Below are positions 26,909-36,410 of a stretch of DNA of 64,000 nucleotides, one piece after another. The notes under the pieces were generated by a model. That model was not told where the DNA came from. It ran no database searches and saw only the letters and a list, made by a program, of their open reading frames with translations. The first letter of the stretch is position 1. Each line of letters starts with the position of its first letter. The DNA lies in NCBI GenBank assembly GCA_964542585.1, contig CAZIUI010000014.1:1-64000 (forward strand). The letters are read 5' to 3'. The translations under genes and the position numbers were made by a program. This DNA comes from CAYYUA01 sp964542585 (GTDB lineage: Bacteria; Bacteroidota; Bacteroidia; CAILMK01; CAYYUA01).

Positions 26909-27309
26909 TTTTCGGTATCCTTTTTCAAATGCGGGCGCAAGTTACGTATTAATTGATAGACTTCAAATCCTGTAAATAGCAAATAGAAGAGAAGGAAAGC
27001 TGAAGTCGTGACTGCTAGGATATCAGGAAAAACCTGGCCCATTACGTAAATGTATATGGAGGATACAACTAGTTTGACTAGCATGCCACCAACCAAGGCT
27101 CCCATGAAAAAGGCATGCGTTCTGGTAAAAGTATAACCTAAAGCCAAACCTGAAATAAGGGTCATCAGCCAGTTGAATATAAGTCCGCTTATGGTTACTT
27201 TGAAGATGGCAGGATCTAAGACCCCAACAAAAAAGCTGGTGACTAGTAAAACGACTAGCCCTACTAAAGTAAAATTCCTGATAAAGGAACTTAGGGGCGA
27301 TTTTCCCAT
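26905..27309 (-). CDS. Unknown four-helix membrane protein of the ATP synthase operon
   Basis: 134 residues, four hydrophobic helices with short loops and a basic C-terminal tail (RNLRPHLKKDTEN). I do not recognise a family with confidence. Its ATG overlaps the TGA of the AtpZ-like gene by one base (TGATG), and its TGA overlaps the atpB TTG start, so it is translated as part of the ATP synthase set. Its position matches the AtpI-like assembly protein slot, and it may assist F0 assembly or magnesium supply; that is inference from position only. Confidence 0.75.
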   Translation of the reverse strand: MGKSPLSSFIRNFTLVGLVVLLVTSFFVGVLDPAIFKVTISGLIFNWLMTLISGLALGYTFTRTHAFFMGALVGGMLVKLVVSSIYIYVMGQVFPDILAVTTSAFLLFYLLFTGFEVYQLIRNLRPHLKKDTEN

Positions 27310-27542
27310 CAAATGAGTGCTCTGATGAACTGGATGATAGCGCCAATCATCGCTAAAACCCCTAAAATCAGGGTAAAAACAAGGGTTTCATTATTCATCC
27401 AATGATCTATACCATAGCCAATACCGGCAGCACCCAGCACTGTTCCGGTTATTCGGAAACCTAAGCTCATGAAATACCCAAGCTCTTGGGTAGCGTTAGG
27501 CCTCTTTTTCTTAGGATTGGGATTCTTTTTGGGCTTTACCAA
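27309..27542 (-). CDS. AtpZ/AtpI-family membrane protein
   Basis: About 77 residues if the TTG at 27542 is the start; a second TTG at 27614 would add 24 basic residues overlapping the bactofilin gene by 104 bases. A Lys/Pro-rich head precedes ELGYFMSLGFRITGTVLG and a second helix VFTLILGVLAMIGAIIQF. The GYFMSLGFRI...GIGYGID pattern is that of the short AtpZ-like family (PF09527 type), which sits at the head of ATP synthase operons. The overlap with the bactofilin gene end makes the exact start uncertain. Confidence 0.7.
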   Translation of the reverse strand: MVKPKKNPNPKKKRPNATQELGYFMSLGFRITGTVLGAAGIGYGIDHWMNNETLVFTLILGVLAMIGAIIQFIRALI

Positions 27543-27987
27543 TGTCCTGCTGGTTTGAAGCGGTTTCCTTAGCCCCTTGTTTCGTGTTTGTTTTAGTTTG
27601 ATCCGGGAACTCAACCTGTTCTTTCATGGTGCATTGACCATTAAACATCGCACCTTTTTCCACGGCCATCCGCTTAGTGATAATGTCCCCTTCAACTTTC
27701 GCTGAAGCCTGTAATTTTAGCAGTTCGGTGCAATATACGTTACCTTTTATTTGACCGCTTACATCCGATGACTCACAGTAAACATGACCTTCAATTACAC
27801 CGCCCTGTCCAAGTACCACTTTTGTATGAGTGTGAAGATCACCGTCTATGCGACCATCAATCCGGACATCAGATTCGGTCGTTAACTTTCCTTGTATAGT
27901 GGTGGCACTACCTACAAGGTTTATAGCTTTAGAACTACTGTCTTCTGTTGTCCGGTTCTTATTTTCTTGCTGGTTGTTTTTTAGCAT
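27511..27987 (-). CDS. Bactofilin (polymer-forming cytoskeletal protein)
   Basis: 158 residues from the ATG at 27987 (an upstream in-frame start would overlap the M23 gene). Residues 22-122 are the right-handed beta-helix of DUF583/bactofilins, a run of six-residue turns such as VRIDGRIDGDLHTH and CESSDVSGQIKGNVYC. The flanking tails are polar and flexible. Bactofilins self-assemble without nucleotides and organise cell-wall enzymes. The M23 peptidase gene directly upstream is its usual partner; the AtpZ-like gene overlaps its end. Confidence 0.92.
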   Translation of the reverse strand: MLKNNQQENKNRTTEDSSSKAINLVGSATTIQGKLTTESDVRIDGRIDGDLHTHTKVVLGQGGVIEGHVYCESSDVSGQIKGNVYCTELLKLQASAKVEGDIITKRMAVEKGAMFNGQCTMKEQVEFPDQTKTNTKQGAKETASNQQDIGKAQKESQS

Positions 27988-28015
27988 ACCAAAAAATTTA
28001 AGTAAAAGTAGGAAT

Positions 28016-28879
28016 TTAGTCAAAATCGATATAAGCACTTGGGTTTAGTGGTGAGCCAGCGTTCCATAATTCAAAATGTAAATGCGGGCCAGTGCTAAGC
28101 TTACCAGAAGTTCCAACTACACCGATAGCTTCGCCCGCCCTAACAAAGCTACCAATATCTTTCAATAATTCTGAATTGTGCTTGTAAACCGATAATAAGT
28201 TTCTACTATGTTGCAGGATCATAGTATGGCCGGTAGTGGCTGACCATCCTGTATAGACAACCGTTCCTCCTTTTACGGCTTTGATGGTAGTATTAGCAGG
28301 TGCTACGACATCTATCGCGAAATGATTTTTTGTACTGTTGTAGTCGTTGGTTACAACTCCTTTTAGCGGAGGATAGAAGTTAATCGTTTCTAACGTTCTA
28401 TTGTTTTTTCTTTCAGCCGAATTTGGGGATAAAAACCGATACCCTTCTCCCGCAACCTGGGTTCCTTTAAGTAAAGAATCGGTTTTCAGGTCATTTTGAT
28501 CTTTTAACCTGCTCGACCGGCTTCTTAAGGTTTCCGGTTTTGGCTTCATACGGGATTTATCATTTTCAGGAACATTACCTTTCAGGACTGTTCTAATATT
28601 GTTAAGGTAACTCTGCTGATCCTTAACAACTTTATTAAGGGAATCTGCTCTATGTGCTAGCTGGGTTAGCTTACGCTCTTTTTTCAGCTGATTGCTAACA
28701 GGTAGGAAATAAACTAGCGGAGTGTAACTGAACAGCGCCCAGAATAAAAAAAAAGTAACTAGCAATACTACACTCAAAAACGCTACAACATTAAAACCCC
28801 TTATTGAAAAAGAGGCTTTTTCGGCAAGATCATTATCCTTAAGGATTACAAGGCGGTACCTGTTTCTTAGGCGTCTCAA
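28016..28879 (-). CDS. Membrane-anchored M23 (LytM) metallopeptidase
   Basis: 287 residues. One membrane helix (about 31-52) with a short basic cytoplasmic head, a coiled-coil stretch (about 64-100), then the LytM domain (about 180-284). The zinc ligands are in place: HxxxD in NHFAID (H186, D190) and HxH in GPHLHFELW (H266, H268). It should cut peptidoglycan cross-links. M23 proteins of this topology are encoded beside bactofilins in many bacteria (CcmA/Csd in Helicobacter, BacA/LmdC in Hyphomonas), where they shape the cell. It is the first gene of the minus-strand unit that runs into the ATP synthase genes. Confidence 0.9.
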   Translation of the reverse strand: MRRLRNRYRLVILKDNDLAEKASFSIRGFNVVAFLSVVLLVTFFLFWALFSYTPLVYFLPVSNQLKKERKLTQLAHRADSLNKVVKDQQSYLNNIRTVLKGNVPENDKSRMKPKPETLRSRSSRLKDQNDLKTDSLLKGTQVAGEGYRFLSPNSAERKNNRTLETINFYPPLKGVVTNDYNSTKNHFAIDVVAPANTTIKAVKGGTVVYTGWSATTGHTMILQHSRNLLSVYKHNSELLKDIGSFVRAGEAIGVVGTSGKLSTGPHLHFELWNAGSPLNPSAYIDFD

Positions 28880-28981
28880 TGAGCGATTTATTTTACTAGC
28901 TTAAGTTCTTGCAGAACTGGGGATGAATGGCGCTACCTATCTTTTGGAGAAATTAGGCTGTAAGTCAGTTTAAAATATTTT

Positions 28982-28989
28982 TACTTTTG
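28982..28989 (+). promoter_or_regulatory. Bacteroidota -7 element TACTTTTG for sprE/porW
   Basis: TACTTTTG matches TAnnTTTG and stands 42 bases before the TTG start of the SprE/PorW gene, in the divergent gap shared with the M23 peptidase gene. Confidence 0.5.
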
Positions 28990-29031
28990 CGAAGTTAGGA
29001 CAAGAAGAGGCCCCAGAAAAAACAAATCTAT

Positions 29032-31701
29032 TTGAAACGCGCTAGCATATTTCTGCTTTTTGTCATTTTGCTAACCACATCCAGCTGCGGGTTATTCGAG
29101 GGTACTAAAGTAGAACAAATTTACCAGAATACAACCGCCCGCTACAACGGTTATTTCAACGCCAAAATGCTCATGCAGGATGTTGTAGAAAATAACCGCA
29201 AAGTTCATGAGGATAAGTATACCGATATCCTGGATGTTTATCAGTTTCCCTCAAAGAAACAGGCAAAGCAAAACTCGCCAAAATGCGATAAAATCATCAA
29301 AAAATGTACACGTGTTCTCCAGAAGCGTCCGGAAACCAAGTGGAGTGATGACTGCTACTTTTTGATGGGGAAAGCAAGGTTTTTCAAAGGAGATTATACC
29401 AAGGCCATACAGGTGCTCCGCTATGTGAGCTCCAAGTATAAAGACCTGCCAACGGCATCAAAGGCAAAAATTTGGGTGGTTCATACTTATTTACAACAGA
29501 AAAATTACTCGGACGCCCGGGCCATGCTTACCAATGTCCAAAGCCAAGGTGAGATACCGGAGGATCAAACCTACAAGCTGCAGCGAGCACAAGCTGCTAT
29601 AGCGATTGAAAATGGTTCTTACCAAAAAGCCTATGATAAGTTAAGTTTGGTATTACCGGACGTTAGTAACGATGATCTGCAGCATCGCTACCGGTTCATC
29701 ATGGGCCAGTTAAGCCAGGAGCAAGGTAAATATCACCAAGCCATAAAAACCTACACAAAGGTGCTATCTAAGCGAACCAGCTATGAATTAGCTTTCCATT
29801 CTAAGATCAATAAAGCAGCATGCTACCAAGCGCTAGCTGATGAAGCTCCCCAAAAAGTGGCAGAGGTTAAGGAAGATCTGCAAGAAATGCTTAAGGATGA
29901 TAAAAACGTAGATTTCAAGAGTAGGATTTACTTTGAACTGGCTCAATTATCCCGAGAAAATGGCGGTACCAAAGCTTTCCTAGAATTTTTGGATAAAGCG
30001 CTAAGAGCTGAGCAAGCTTCCTCTAGGCAAAAAGCAGTGGCTTACCGCAGCTTGGCTCAATACCACTACAAAAAAGGGAATTATCCGAAAGCCAAAGCTT
30101 ACTATGATAGCACCTCTCGGTTCATAACGCAAGACGCTGATAACTATTTGGCTTTTAAAAAGAAAAAGGAAATCCTGGATCAGTTGATCCGCTATGAGCA
30201 AATCATCCGCAAGCAGGATAGCTTACAGCGGATGGCTGGTTATTCTAAAAATGAGCTTAAAAATCATTTTGCTAAACTTATCCAGCAAGCTAAAAAGCGT
30301 AAACAGCGGGAAAAACGCAAAGAAGCTAACAGGAAACAGGAGCGTCAAATCGAACGATTACGAAACCAGCGCAGGCAGAATCTAGAACAGAAACAAACCG
30401 TCAGGGATCCCCAGGTATCGCAGGGTGGTGGTCAGTGGTACTTTTACAGCGAAACATCTAAAGGCCAAGGGTTACCACAATTTAAAAGAGAATGGGGTGA
30501 ACGTCCTTTGCAGGATTTCTGGCGATTCAGAACTAAAAAAGTAGCTTTTCAAGATGACAAGCCAAAAACTGATACCAACAAGCAGCAAGCCTCCAAAACG
30601 GCTGATACCAATCGACAACGCCTGTCAACTAAGGATATGCTTAAACAGGAGAAAGTACCTGATAACTACAAAAAGCTAACGAAGGAGCAAAAAGAATTCT
30701 ATGCCCAAATCCCGTTCAATGAGCGCCAGATGCGTGTATCCAAAAAGAAGCGACAAAAAGCCCGGTATGAACTTGGACGGATATACTACCAAGATTTAGA
30801 CGCTTATGATCAAGCATTCAATACGCTAACTAGTTTAAATAAGGACCACCCCAAACATGCCTTTAAACCGCCCAGCCTTTATTACCTCCACCGGATAGCT
30901 CAGAGCAAAAACCAAAAAGATACCGCTGAACGCTTCAAAAATCAATTGGTCCGCAATCATCCTGAAAGTGAATATGCGCAGATCCTCCAACGCTCCAAGA
31001 TTGATCGCCGGGAGATCCGTACCGAAAATCAAGCCCTGGAGCAATACTACCAAAAAACCTATCAAGCCTATCAGCAAGGATTGTGTGACACTGTTAGACA
31101 GCGACAGGCATCTGCGGATTCCCTTTTTGAACAGCATTACCTTTCAGCTAAGATGACCTACCTGGCCATCCTTTGTGAGGGAAAGCATGAGGATACTAAA
31201 ACCACTTTCAAGCAGAAATTGAAGGCGTTCCTGGAGAAGCATGAAGGAAAACCAGTTGCTAACCATGCCCAGCAAGTTTACAATTACCTGGACTCGGATG
31301 GTAAGCTTGCTACCAGTAGTGGAGACCGGTTCCCCTTTAATGAAAACTTGCAAAAAAAGCATGTTTATTTCTTGGTTCTGAACCTTAACACCCACAAGTC
31401 ACGGAAAGTCGTACAGGAAGTGTCAAACTACAATAAACAATATTATGAGTTCCTAAACCTGGACCAAAGCACCCTCATGTACAGTGGTAACAAACAGGTA
31501 TTGGTAGTCCGGGATTTTGAAGATAAGAGCCAAGCCATGCAGTACCGCCAAAGCCTTGCGAATGATAAGGATTTCCTAAAGAAAATCGGTATCAAGTCGC
31601 CAAACCATTTTGTGGCAACGCAGGATAATTACAAGCAAGTGCTCAAAGAGCAGAACCTGCCGGTATATGCTCAATTTTTTGAAACCAAGTACAAAAAATA
31701 G
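29032..31701 (+). CDS. porW: Type IX secretion system lipoprotein SprE/PorW
   Basis: 889 residues. A lipoprotein signal peptide ends in the lipobox TSSCG (Cys at about residue 19). The first 430 residues are tetratricopeptide-like helices (YQNTTARYNGYFNAKMLMQD, then WSDDCYFLMGKARFFKGDY), a pattern specific to SprE/PorW. A basic Lys/Arg/Gln stretch (about 430-460) precedes a second repeat region and a C-terminal domain with LNLNTHKSRKVVQEVSNYN. SprE/PorW is needed for protein secretion through the type IX system and for gliding in Bacteroidota; it links PorKN rings to other parts. The start codon is TTG. It is first of an operon with the PBP gene. Confidence 0.92.
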   Translation: MKRASIFLLFVILLTTSSCGLFEGTKVEQIYQNTTARYNGYFNAKMLMQDVVENNRKVHEDKYTDILDVYQFPSKKQAKQNSPKCDKIIKKCTRVLQKRPETKWSDDCYFLMGKARFFKGDYTKAIQVLRYVSSKYKDLPTASKAKIWVVHTYLQQKNYSDARAMLTNVQSQGEIPEDQTYKLQRAQAAIAIENGSYQKAYDKLSLVLPDVSNDDLQHRYRFIMGQLSQEQGKYHQAIKTYTKVLSKRTSYELAFHSKINKAACYQALADEAPQKVAEVKEDLQEMLKDDKNVDFKSRIYFELAQLSRENGGTKAFLEFLDKALRAEQASSRQKAVAYRSLAQYHYKKGNYPKAKAYYDSTSRFITQDADNYLAFKKKKEILDQLIRYEQIIRKQDSLQRMAGYSKNELKNHFAKLIQQAKKRKQREKRKEANRKQERQIERLRNQRRQNLEQKQTVRDPQVSQGGGQWYFYSETSKGQGLPQFKREWGERPLQDFWRFRTKKVAFQDDKPKTDTNKQQASKTADTNRQRLSTKDMLKQEKVPDNYKKLTKEQKEFYAQIPFNERQMRVSKKKRQKARYELGRIYYQDLDAYDQAFNTLTSLNKDHPKHAFKPPSLYYLHRIAQSKNQKDTAERFKNQLVRNHPESEYAQILQRSKIDRREIRTENQALEQYYQKTYQAYQQGLCDTVRQRQASADSLFEQHYLSAKMTYLAILCEGKHEDTKTTFKQKLKAFLEKHEGKPVANHAQQVYNYLDSDGKLATSSGDRFPFNENLQKKHVYFLVLNLNTHKSRKVVQEVSNYNKQYYEFLNLDQSTLMYSGNKQVLVVRDFEDKSQAMQYRQSLANDKDFLKKIGIKSPNHFVATQDNYKQVLKEQNLPVYAQFFETKYKK

Positions 31702-31721
31702 CTAGCAGAAATAAGCTGGGT

Positions 31722-33950
31722 ATGTCAGAAACATCGAATGAAAACGAAAAGGACGCTGTTCGTAGCCTTCCCATTAAAAAATACCTAGCGGTCTTTTGGG
31801 GCATGGTCGGAGTCGGCTTGTTAAGCCTTATTGTGCTCTTATATGGTATTACAATGGGATGGTTTGGAGAATTACCCAGCACCCAGAAATTGGAAAATCC
31901 GCAGACCAATTTGGCATCCACGGTTTATTCCAAAAAAGGGAAGGTTTTGGGGAAATATTATACCCAGAACCGCACCAAGATCAATTACGACCAATTAAGC
32001 CCTCATTTGGTAGATGCGTTGATAGCCACGGAAGATGCCCGTTTTTATCAACACCCGGGAATAGACGTACAGGCCCTGTTAAGGGTGCTTTTCGTTCGTT
32101 TCTTATCGGGGCAGGAAGATGCCGGAGGTGGCAGTACAATCACCCAACAACTTGCCAAAAACCTCTTTCCCCGTAAGTCCTTCAGCACCTGGAGCGAGAT
32201 CATTATCCGTAAGTTGAAAGAATGGGTGATAGCCGTTAGGCTGGAGCGGTATTACACCAAGAAGGAAATCCTTCAGATGTATTTCAACACGGTTAGTTTT
32301 GGCAGTAACACCTATGGTATCCAGTCCGCGGCCCAAACCTTTTTCAACAAAATGCCGAAAAACCTTAAGCCGGAAGAAGCGGCTGTGCTTGTAGGGGCAT
32401 TGAAAGCTACCCATTATTATTCGCCGGTTTTCAACAGGGAAAATTCCCGGGAAAGGAGGGACTTGGTACTTCAGCTCATGAATCGCCATGGCTACCTGAA
32501 TGATGCCATTTGCGATAGCTTACAAGACGTTCCTATTTCGCTTTCCTACCGGAAGGAGACCCACAACAAAGGTCCCGCTCGTTATTTCCGGTCTCATTTG
32601 CAGCAACGCATGGAGGCTTGGTGCGCTAAAAATGGTTATAACCTTTACACGGACGGACTGCAGATTCATACGACCATTAATAAGCAAATGCAATCCCATG
32701 CTGAAAAGGTGGTTTACAATCGCATGGCTGATTTGCAGGAAAAGTTTTTTAAGCACTGGGAAAACAGGCGAATCTGGGATGAAGATAAAAGCCTAATAAA
32801 AGAGGGTATGCGTCAGAGTAGGCGGTATCAAAAAATGAAAGCTCGGGATGCATCAGAAAAAGCTATAAAAAAAGCTTTCAGGGAACCCACCGAAATGGAA
32901 GTATTTACTTACGAGAATGGTCGCGTAGATACGGTAATGACGCCATTGGATTCTGTAAAATATTACCAGCAATTCCTTCAGACGGGCGTTATGGCTATGC
33001 GGCCTTCATCTGGTGAAGTGAAAGCCTGGGTTGGAGGCGTGAATTTCCGGGACTTTAAATATGACCACGTGAACAAAGGCACCAAGCGTCAGGTGGGGTC
33101 TACTTTTAAGCCTTTTGTATATACTGTAGCTGCAGCCAATGGTTTTTCACCATGTTTCAAAGTGCCTAATACACCAGTGGTTTTCGAAGAATACGATAAC
33201 TGGTCCCCTAAAAATGCCAGCGGGGAATACGGAGGGATGAAAACCATCAAGGACGGTTTATCTCAATCCATCAATTGCGTAACCGCACGCTTGATCAAAG
33301 AAGTTGGCCCGGAAGCTGTGGTCAAAAAAGCAAAGGAGATGGGGATCACAAGTCCTATCCAACCCTATCCCTCCATATCACTTGGAACCATTGAAATTTC
33401 GGTTTACGAGATGGTATCAGCTTTCAATACTTTCGCTAACAAAGGCGTTTGGACTGAGCCCATAATCCTGACAAGGATAGCGGATAAAAATGGCAATGTG
33501 CTCGAAAGGTTTATGCCCAAAACGCGTGAAGCCTTGAGCGAGGTTACCAACTATATCATGGTTGATATGCTGAAAAATGTGGTGAATAATGGCACTTCCG
33601 TGCGGCTTCGATACAAGTACAACTTTAAAAATCCTATCATGGGTAAAACCGGCACAACTCAAAACCAGACCGATGGCTGGTTTTTGGGAGCCGTCCCTGA
33701 TTTGACCACAGGTGTTTGGGTTGGTGGGGACGACCGGCAGATCAGGTTTAGAAATATCAGCCTGGGACAGGGTGCCTCCATGGCCTTACCTATATGGGCT
33801 AAGTTCATGAAGCGTTGCTACAAGGATTCATCCATTAAAGTATCCAAAGCCAAATTCCAAAAGCCCGATCAGCCTTTACCCGTTACCCTTAATTGCAATG
33901 ACTCTTCGCAGTCTAATAAAGGTGAACCCATGCAAGACCTTGATTTTTAA
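31722..33950 (+). CDS. Class A penicillin-binding protein (PBP1A type)
   Basis: 742 residues. A membrane helix (about 21-43) anchors a glycosyltransferase domain with the catalytic glutamate E104 in ATEDARFYQHPGID and the motif GGSTITQQLAKNLF. The transpeptidase domain has SxxK at S460-K463 (GSTFKPF), SxN at 516-518 (SIN) and KTG at 642-644. It polymerises and cross-links peptidoglycan at the outer face of the inner membrane. It starts 20 bases after the porW stop, so both envelope genes are likely cotranscribed. Confidence 0.96.
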   Translation: MSETSNENEKDAVRSLPIKKYLAVFWGMVGVGLLSLIVLLYGITMGWFGELPSTQKLENPQTNLASTVYSKKGKVLGKYYTQNRTKINYDQLSPHLVDALIATEDARFYQHPGIDVQALLRVLFVRFLSGQEDAGGGSTITQQLAKNLFPRKSFSTWSEIIIRKLKEWVIAVRLERYYTKKEILQMYFNTVSFGSNTYGIQSAAQTFFNKMPKNLKPEEAAVLVGALKATHYYSPVFNRENSRERRDLVLQLMNRHGYLNDAICDSLQDVPISLSYRKETHNKGPARYFRSHLQQRMEAWCAKNGYNLYTDGLQIHTTINKQMQSHAEKVVYNRMADLQEKFFKHWENRRIWDEDKSLIKEGMRQSRRYQKMKARDASEKAIKKAFREPTEMEVFTYENGRVDTVMTPLDSVKYYQQFLQTGVMAMRPSSGEVKAWVGGVNFRDFKYDHVNKGTKRQVGSTFKPFVYTVAAANGFSPCFKVPNTPVVFEEYDNWSPKNASGEYGGMKTIKDGLSQSINCVTARLIKEVGPEAVVKKAKEMGITSPIQPYPSISLGTIEISVYEMVSAFNTFANKGVWTEPIILTRIADKNGNVLERFMPKTREALSEVTNYIMVDMLKNVVNNGTSVRLRYKYNFKNPIMGKTGTTQNQTDGWFLGAVPDLTTGVWVGGDDRQIRFRNISLGQGASMALPIWAKFMKRCYKDSSIKVSKAKFQKPDQPLPVTLNCNDSSQSNKGEPMQDLDF

Positions 33951-34030
33951 ATCACTACTTGATAGATTTTGCTTATTTGCAAAAAAGGCAGTAGCTTAGA
34001 TGGTATTATCTCAACTTTAAACTTGTAAAT

Positions 34031-35203
34031 ATGCATTACTACCAGTTAGGCGAAATACCTCATAAACGCCACACGGTTTTTAGGCAGCCAAATGGTGACC
34101 TCTATCCCGAGCAATTGATATCTACAGAGGGATTTTCCAATGTCAGTTCCCTAACATATCATCTCCAACGTCCAACCCAAATCCGGGAAGTCTATGACCC
34201 TGTGAATGTATCCCCAACCCTCGCTCTCCGGAATAACATGAAGCACCGGGCCTTCATGACCTTCCAAACGGATCCAACCGAAGATTTTCTTGAGAGCAGA
34301 ACGGTCCTGCTAGTAAACAATGACATCAAAATTGGAGTGGCTGCCCCTACCACTTCCATGAAAGACTATTTTTACAAGAACGCTAGCTGTGATGAGGTGC
34401 TTTTCATTCATCAAGGCCAAGGTAATCTGCGGACCATGTTCGGGCGAATTCCATTTGAGTACGGTGATTACCTGATCATACCAAGGGGAACCATTTACCA
34501 GTTGGAATTTGAAGATGATGATAACCGCATCCTCTTTGCCGAATCGCCTACTCACGTGCGCCCACCACGCAAGTACATGAATAGTTTTGGGCAATTAATG
34601 GAACATTCGCCTTTTTGCGAGCGAGATATAAAAAAACCCCGGGATTTAGAAACCCATGATCAGGTTGGAGATTTTGAGATCAGGGTCAAGAAAAATGATG
34701 AAATATTCCCATACATTTACGCCACCCATCCTTTTGATGTAGTGGGCTGGGACGGCTACGCTTACCCCTATGGATTTTCCATCCACGATTTTGAACCCAT
34801 TACAGGGCGTGTTCACCAGCCACCCCCCGTTCATCAGAACTGGGAGGGTAATAACTTTGTAATTTGCTCATTCTGCCCCAGGAAGTTTGATTACCATCCC
34901 GAGGCCATACCAGCGCCTTATACCCACAGTAACGTTGATTCCGATGAACTCCTTTACTACGTAGCCGGTAATTTCATGAGCCGTAAGCACGTGGAAAAAG
35001 GTATGATTACATTGCACCCTCAAGGTGTTCCCCACGGTCCTCATCCCGGAGCTGCCGAGAACAGCATTGGTAAGGATTCCACCGAAGAGCTTGCCGTCAT
35101 GATAGATACGTTTAAGCCGCTTTGGATTACCGAAGCGGCATTGAAGACTGAATTCAAAGAGTACTACCAAACCTGGATAGCAGAGGAAAATATGCGGAAT
35201 TAA
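34031..35203 (+). CDS. hmgA: Homogentisate 1,2-dioxygenase
   Basis: 390 residues. It opens the aromatic ring of homogentisate to maleylacetoacetate in the tyrosine/phenylalanine degradation pathway. Family blocks include the iron-site regions HSNVDSDELLYYVAGNFM and HPQGVPHGPHPGA near the C-terminus and the N-terminal RPTQIREVYDP region. The hppD gene follows after about 20 bases, giving two consecutive steps in one operon. Fumarylacetoacetase and maleylacetoacetate isomerase are not in the window. Confidence 0.95.
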   Translation: MHYYQLGEIPHKRHTVFRQPNGDLYPEQLISTEGFSNVSSLTYHLQRPTQIREVYDPVNVSPTLALRNNMKHRAFMTFQTDPTEDFLESRTVLLVNNDIKIGVAAPTTSMKDYFYKNASCDEVLFIHQGQGNLRTMFGRIPFEYGDYLIIPRGTIYQLEFEDDDNRILFAESPTHVRPPRKYMNSFGQLMEHSPFCERDIKKPRDLETHDQVGDFEIRVKKNDEIFPYIYATHPFDVVGWDGYAYPYGFSIHDFEPITGRVHQPPPVHQNWEGNNFVICSFCPRKFDYHPEAIPAPYTHSNVDSDELLYYVAGNFMSRKHVEKGMITLHPQGVPHGPHPGAAENSIGKDSTEELAVMIDTFKPLWITEAALKTEFKEYYQTWIAEENMRN

Positions 35204-35225
35204 TCATTTAAAAAATATATTGACT

Positions 35226-36347
35226 ATGGAAGAGCTTGTAGCTAAAGAGGGTCAGGAAGTTGATTTCCTGCCCATTCAAGGTACCGATTACATTGAATTT
35301 TACGTAGGTAATGCCAAGCAGTCAGCCCATTTTTATCAAACCGCCTTTGGTTTTCAACCTTTGGCTTACAGTGGACCTGAAACTGGAGTAAGAGACAGGG
35401 TATCCTATGCGCTAAGACAACAGAACGTTACCCTGATCTTAACGTCACCATTAGAGCATGATAGCCATATTGCGGATTTCCTTAAAAAGCATGGCGATGC
35501 TGTAAAAGCCTATGCCATCAGGGTTGAAGATGCGGATTATTCCTTCCAAGCTACCACTAGTAGGGGGGCTGAACCGTACATGGAACCCCAAACGCTGGAA
35601 GATGATCATGGTAAAGTTTCCTTTTCTGGTATTCACGCTTATGGAGATGTGGTGCATGTCTTTGTAGAGCGTGAGAGCTATGCCGGAACTTTTATGCCTA
35701 CTTTTAAGCCCTGGAATCCGCACTTTCGGGCTGAGGAAGTCGGATTCAAACATGTGGACCACTGTGTTGGAAATGTGCCGCTTGGCCACATGGATCGGTG
35801 GGTTGATTTTTATGCCGATACCATGGGTTTTACCAATTTGCTCTCTTTTGATGATCAAGATATTTCTACGGAGTATTCCGCATTGATGAGCAAAGTGATG
35901 ACCAATGGTAATGGTTTTGTCAAGTTTCCCATCAATGAGCCGGCTGAAGGCAAAAAGAAATCCCAGATTGAGGAGTTTCTTGAGTATAACAATGGCCCCG
36001 GTGTTCAGCATATTGCATTGGCCACAGATGATATCCTGGGTACGGTAAAAGAAATGAAAAGACGGGGTATTGAATTTATCAAAGTGCCTGACACTTACTA
36101 TGAAAACCTTTTGGATCGTGTTGGCCACATTGATGAACGGGTTAAGGATTTGCAAGAAGAAGGCATCCTTGTAGACCGTGATGATGAAGGTTACATGCTG
36201 CAGATCTTTACGCTACCTGTGGAACCACGACCAACGCTTTTTTTCGAGGTTATTCAGCGAAAAGGAGCGAAGTCCTTTGGGAAGGGCAATTTCAAAGCCT
36301 TGTTTGAAGCTATTGAGGCTGAACAGCAAAAGCGAGGTAATCTATAA
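35226..36347 (+). CDS. hppD: 4-hydroxyphenylpyruvate dioxygenase
   Basis: 373 residues from the ATG at 35226 (a TTG two codons earlier is in frame). It converts 4-hydroxyphenylpyruvate to homogentisate, the substrate of the upstream enzyme. Two vicinal-oxygen-chelate domains; the iron ligands are in HVDHCVGNV, GVQHIALATDDI and FFEVIQRKGA near the C-terminus. The N-terminal QGTDYIEFYVGNAKQSAHFY is standard. The interval to the next gene holds an imperfectly terminator-like hairpin. Confidence 0.96.
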   Translation: MEELVAKEGQEVDFLPIQGTDYIEFYVGNAKQSAHFYQTAFGFQPLAYSGPETGVRDRVSYALRQQNVTLILTSPLEHDSHIADFLKKHGDAVKAYAIRVEDADYSFQATTSRGAEPYMEPQTLEDDHGKVSFSGIHAYGDVVHVFVERESYAGTFMPTFKPWNPHFRAEEVGFKHVDHCVGNVPLGHMDRWVDFYADTMGFTNLLSFDDQDISTEYSALMSKVMTNGNGFVKFPINEPAEGKKKSQIEEFLEYNNGPGVQHIALATDDILGTVKEMKRRGIEFIKVPDTYYENLLDRVGHIDERVKDLQEEGILVDRDDEGYMLQIFTLPVEPRPTLFFEVIQRKGAKSFGKGNFKALFEAIEAEQQKRGNL

Positions 36348-36357
36348 ATCAACAATT

Positions 36358-36390
36358 GCTGAGGGCACTCAGCGGAATGTTGCCCTCAGC
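36358..36390 (+). terminator. Hairpin between hppD and the thioredoxin gene
   Basis: GCTGAGGGCA (36358-36367) pairs perfectly with TGCCCTCAGC (36381-36390), ten base pairs with a 13-base loop. There is no T run after it, so it may terminate weakly or stabilise the hppD message. Confidence 0.4.
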
Positions 36391-36410
36391 GTTCACAATC
36401 ATTATAAGCT

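Noticed and set aside
35451..36155. A 234-codon minus-strand frame inside hppD
   Set aside because: It mirrors a well-supported gene on the plus strand and has no recognisable domain; such long shadows are expected opposite codon-biased genes.
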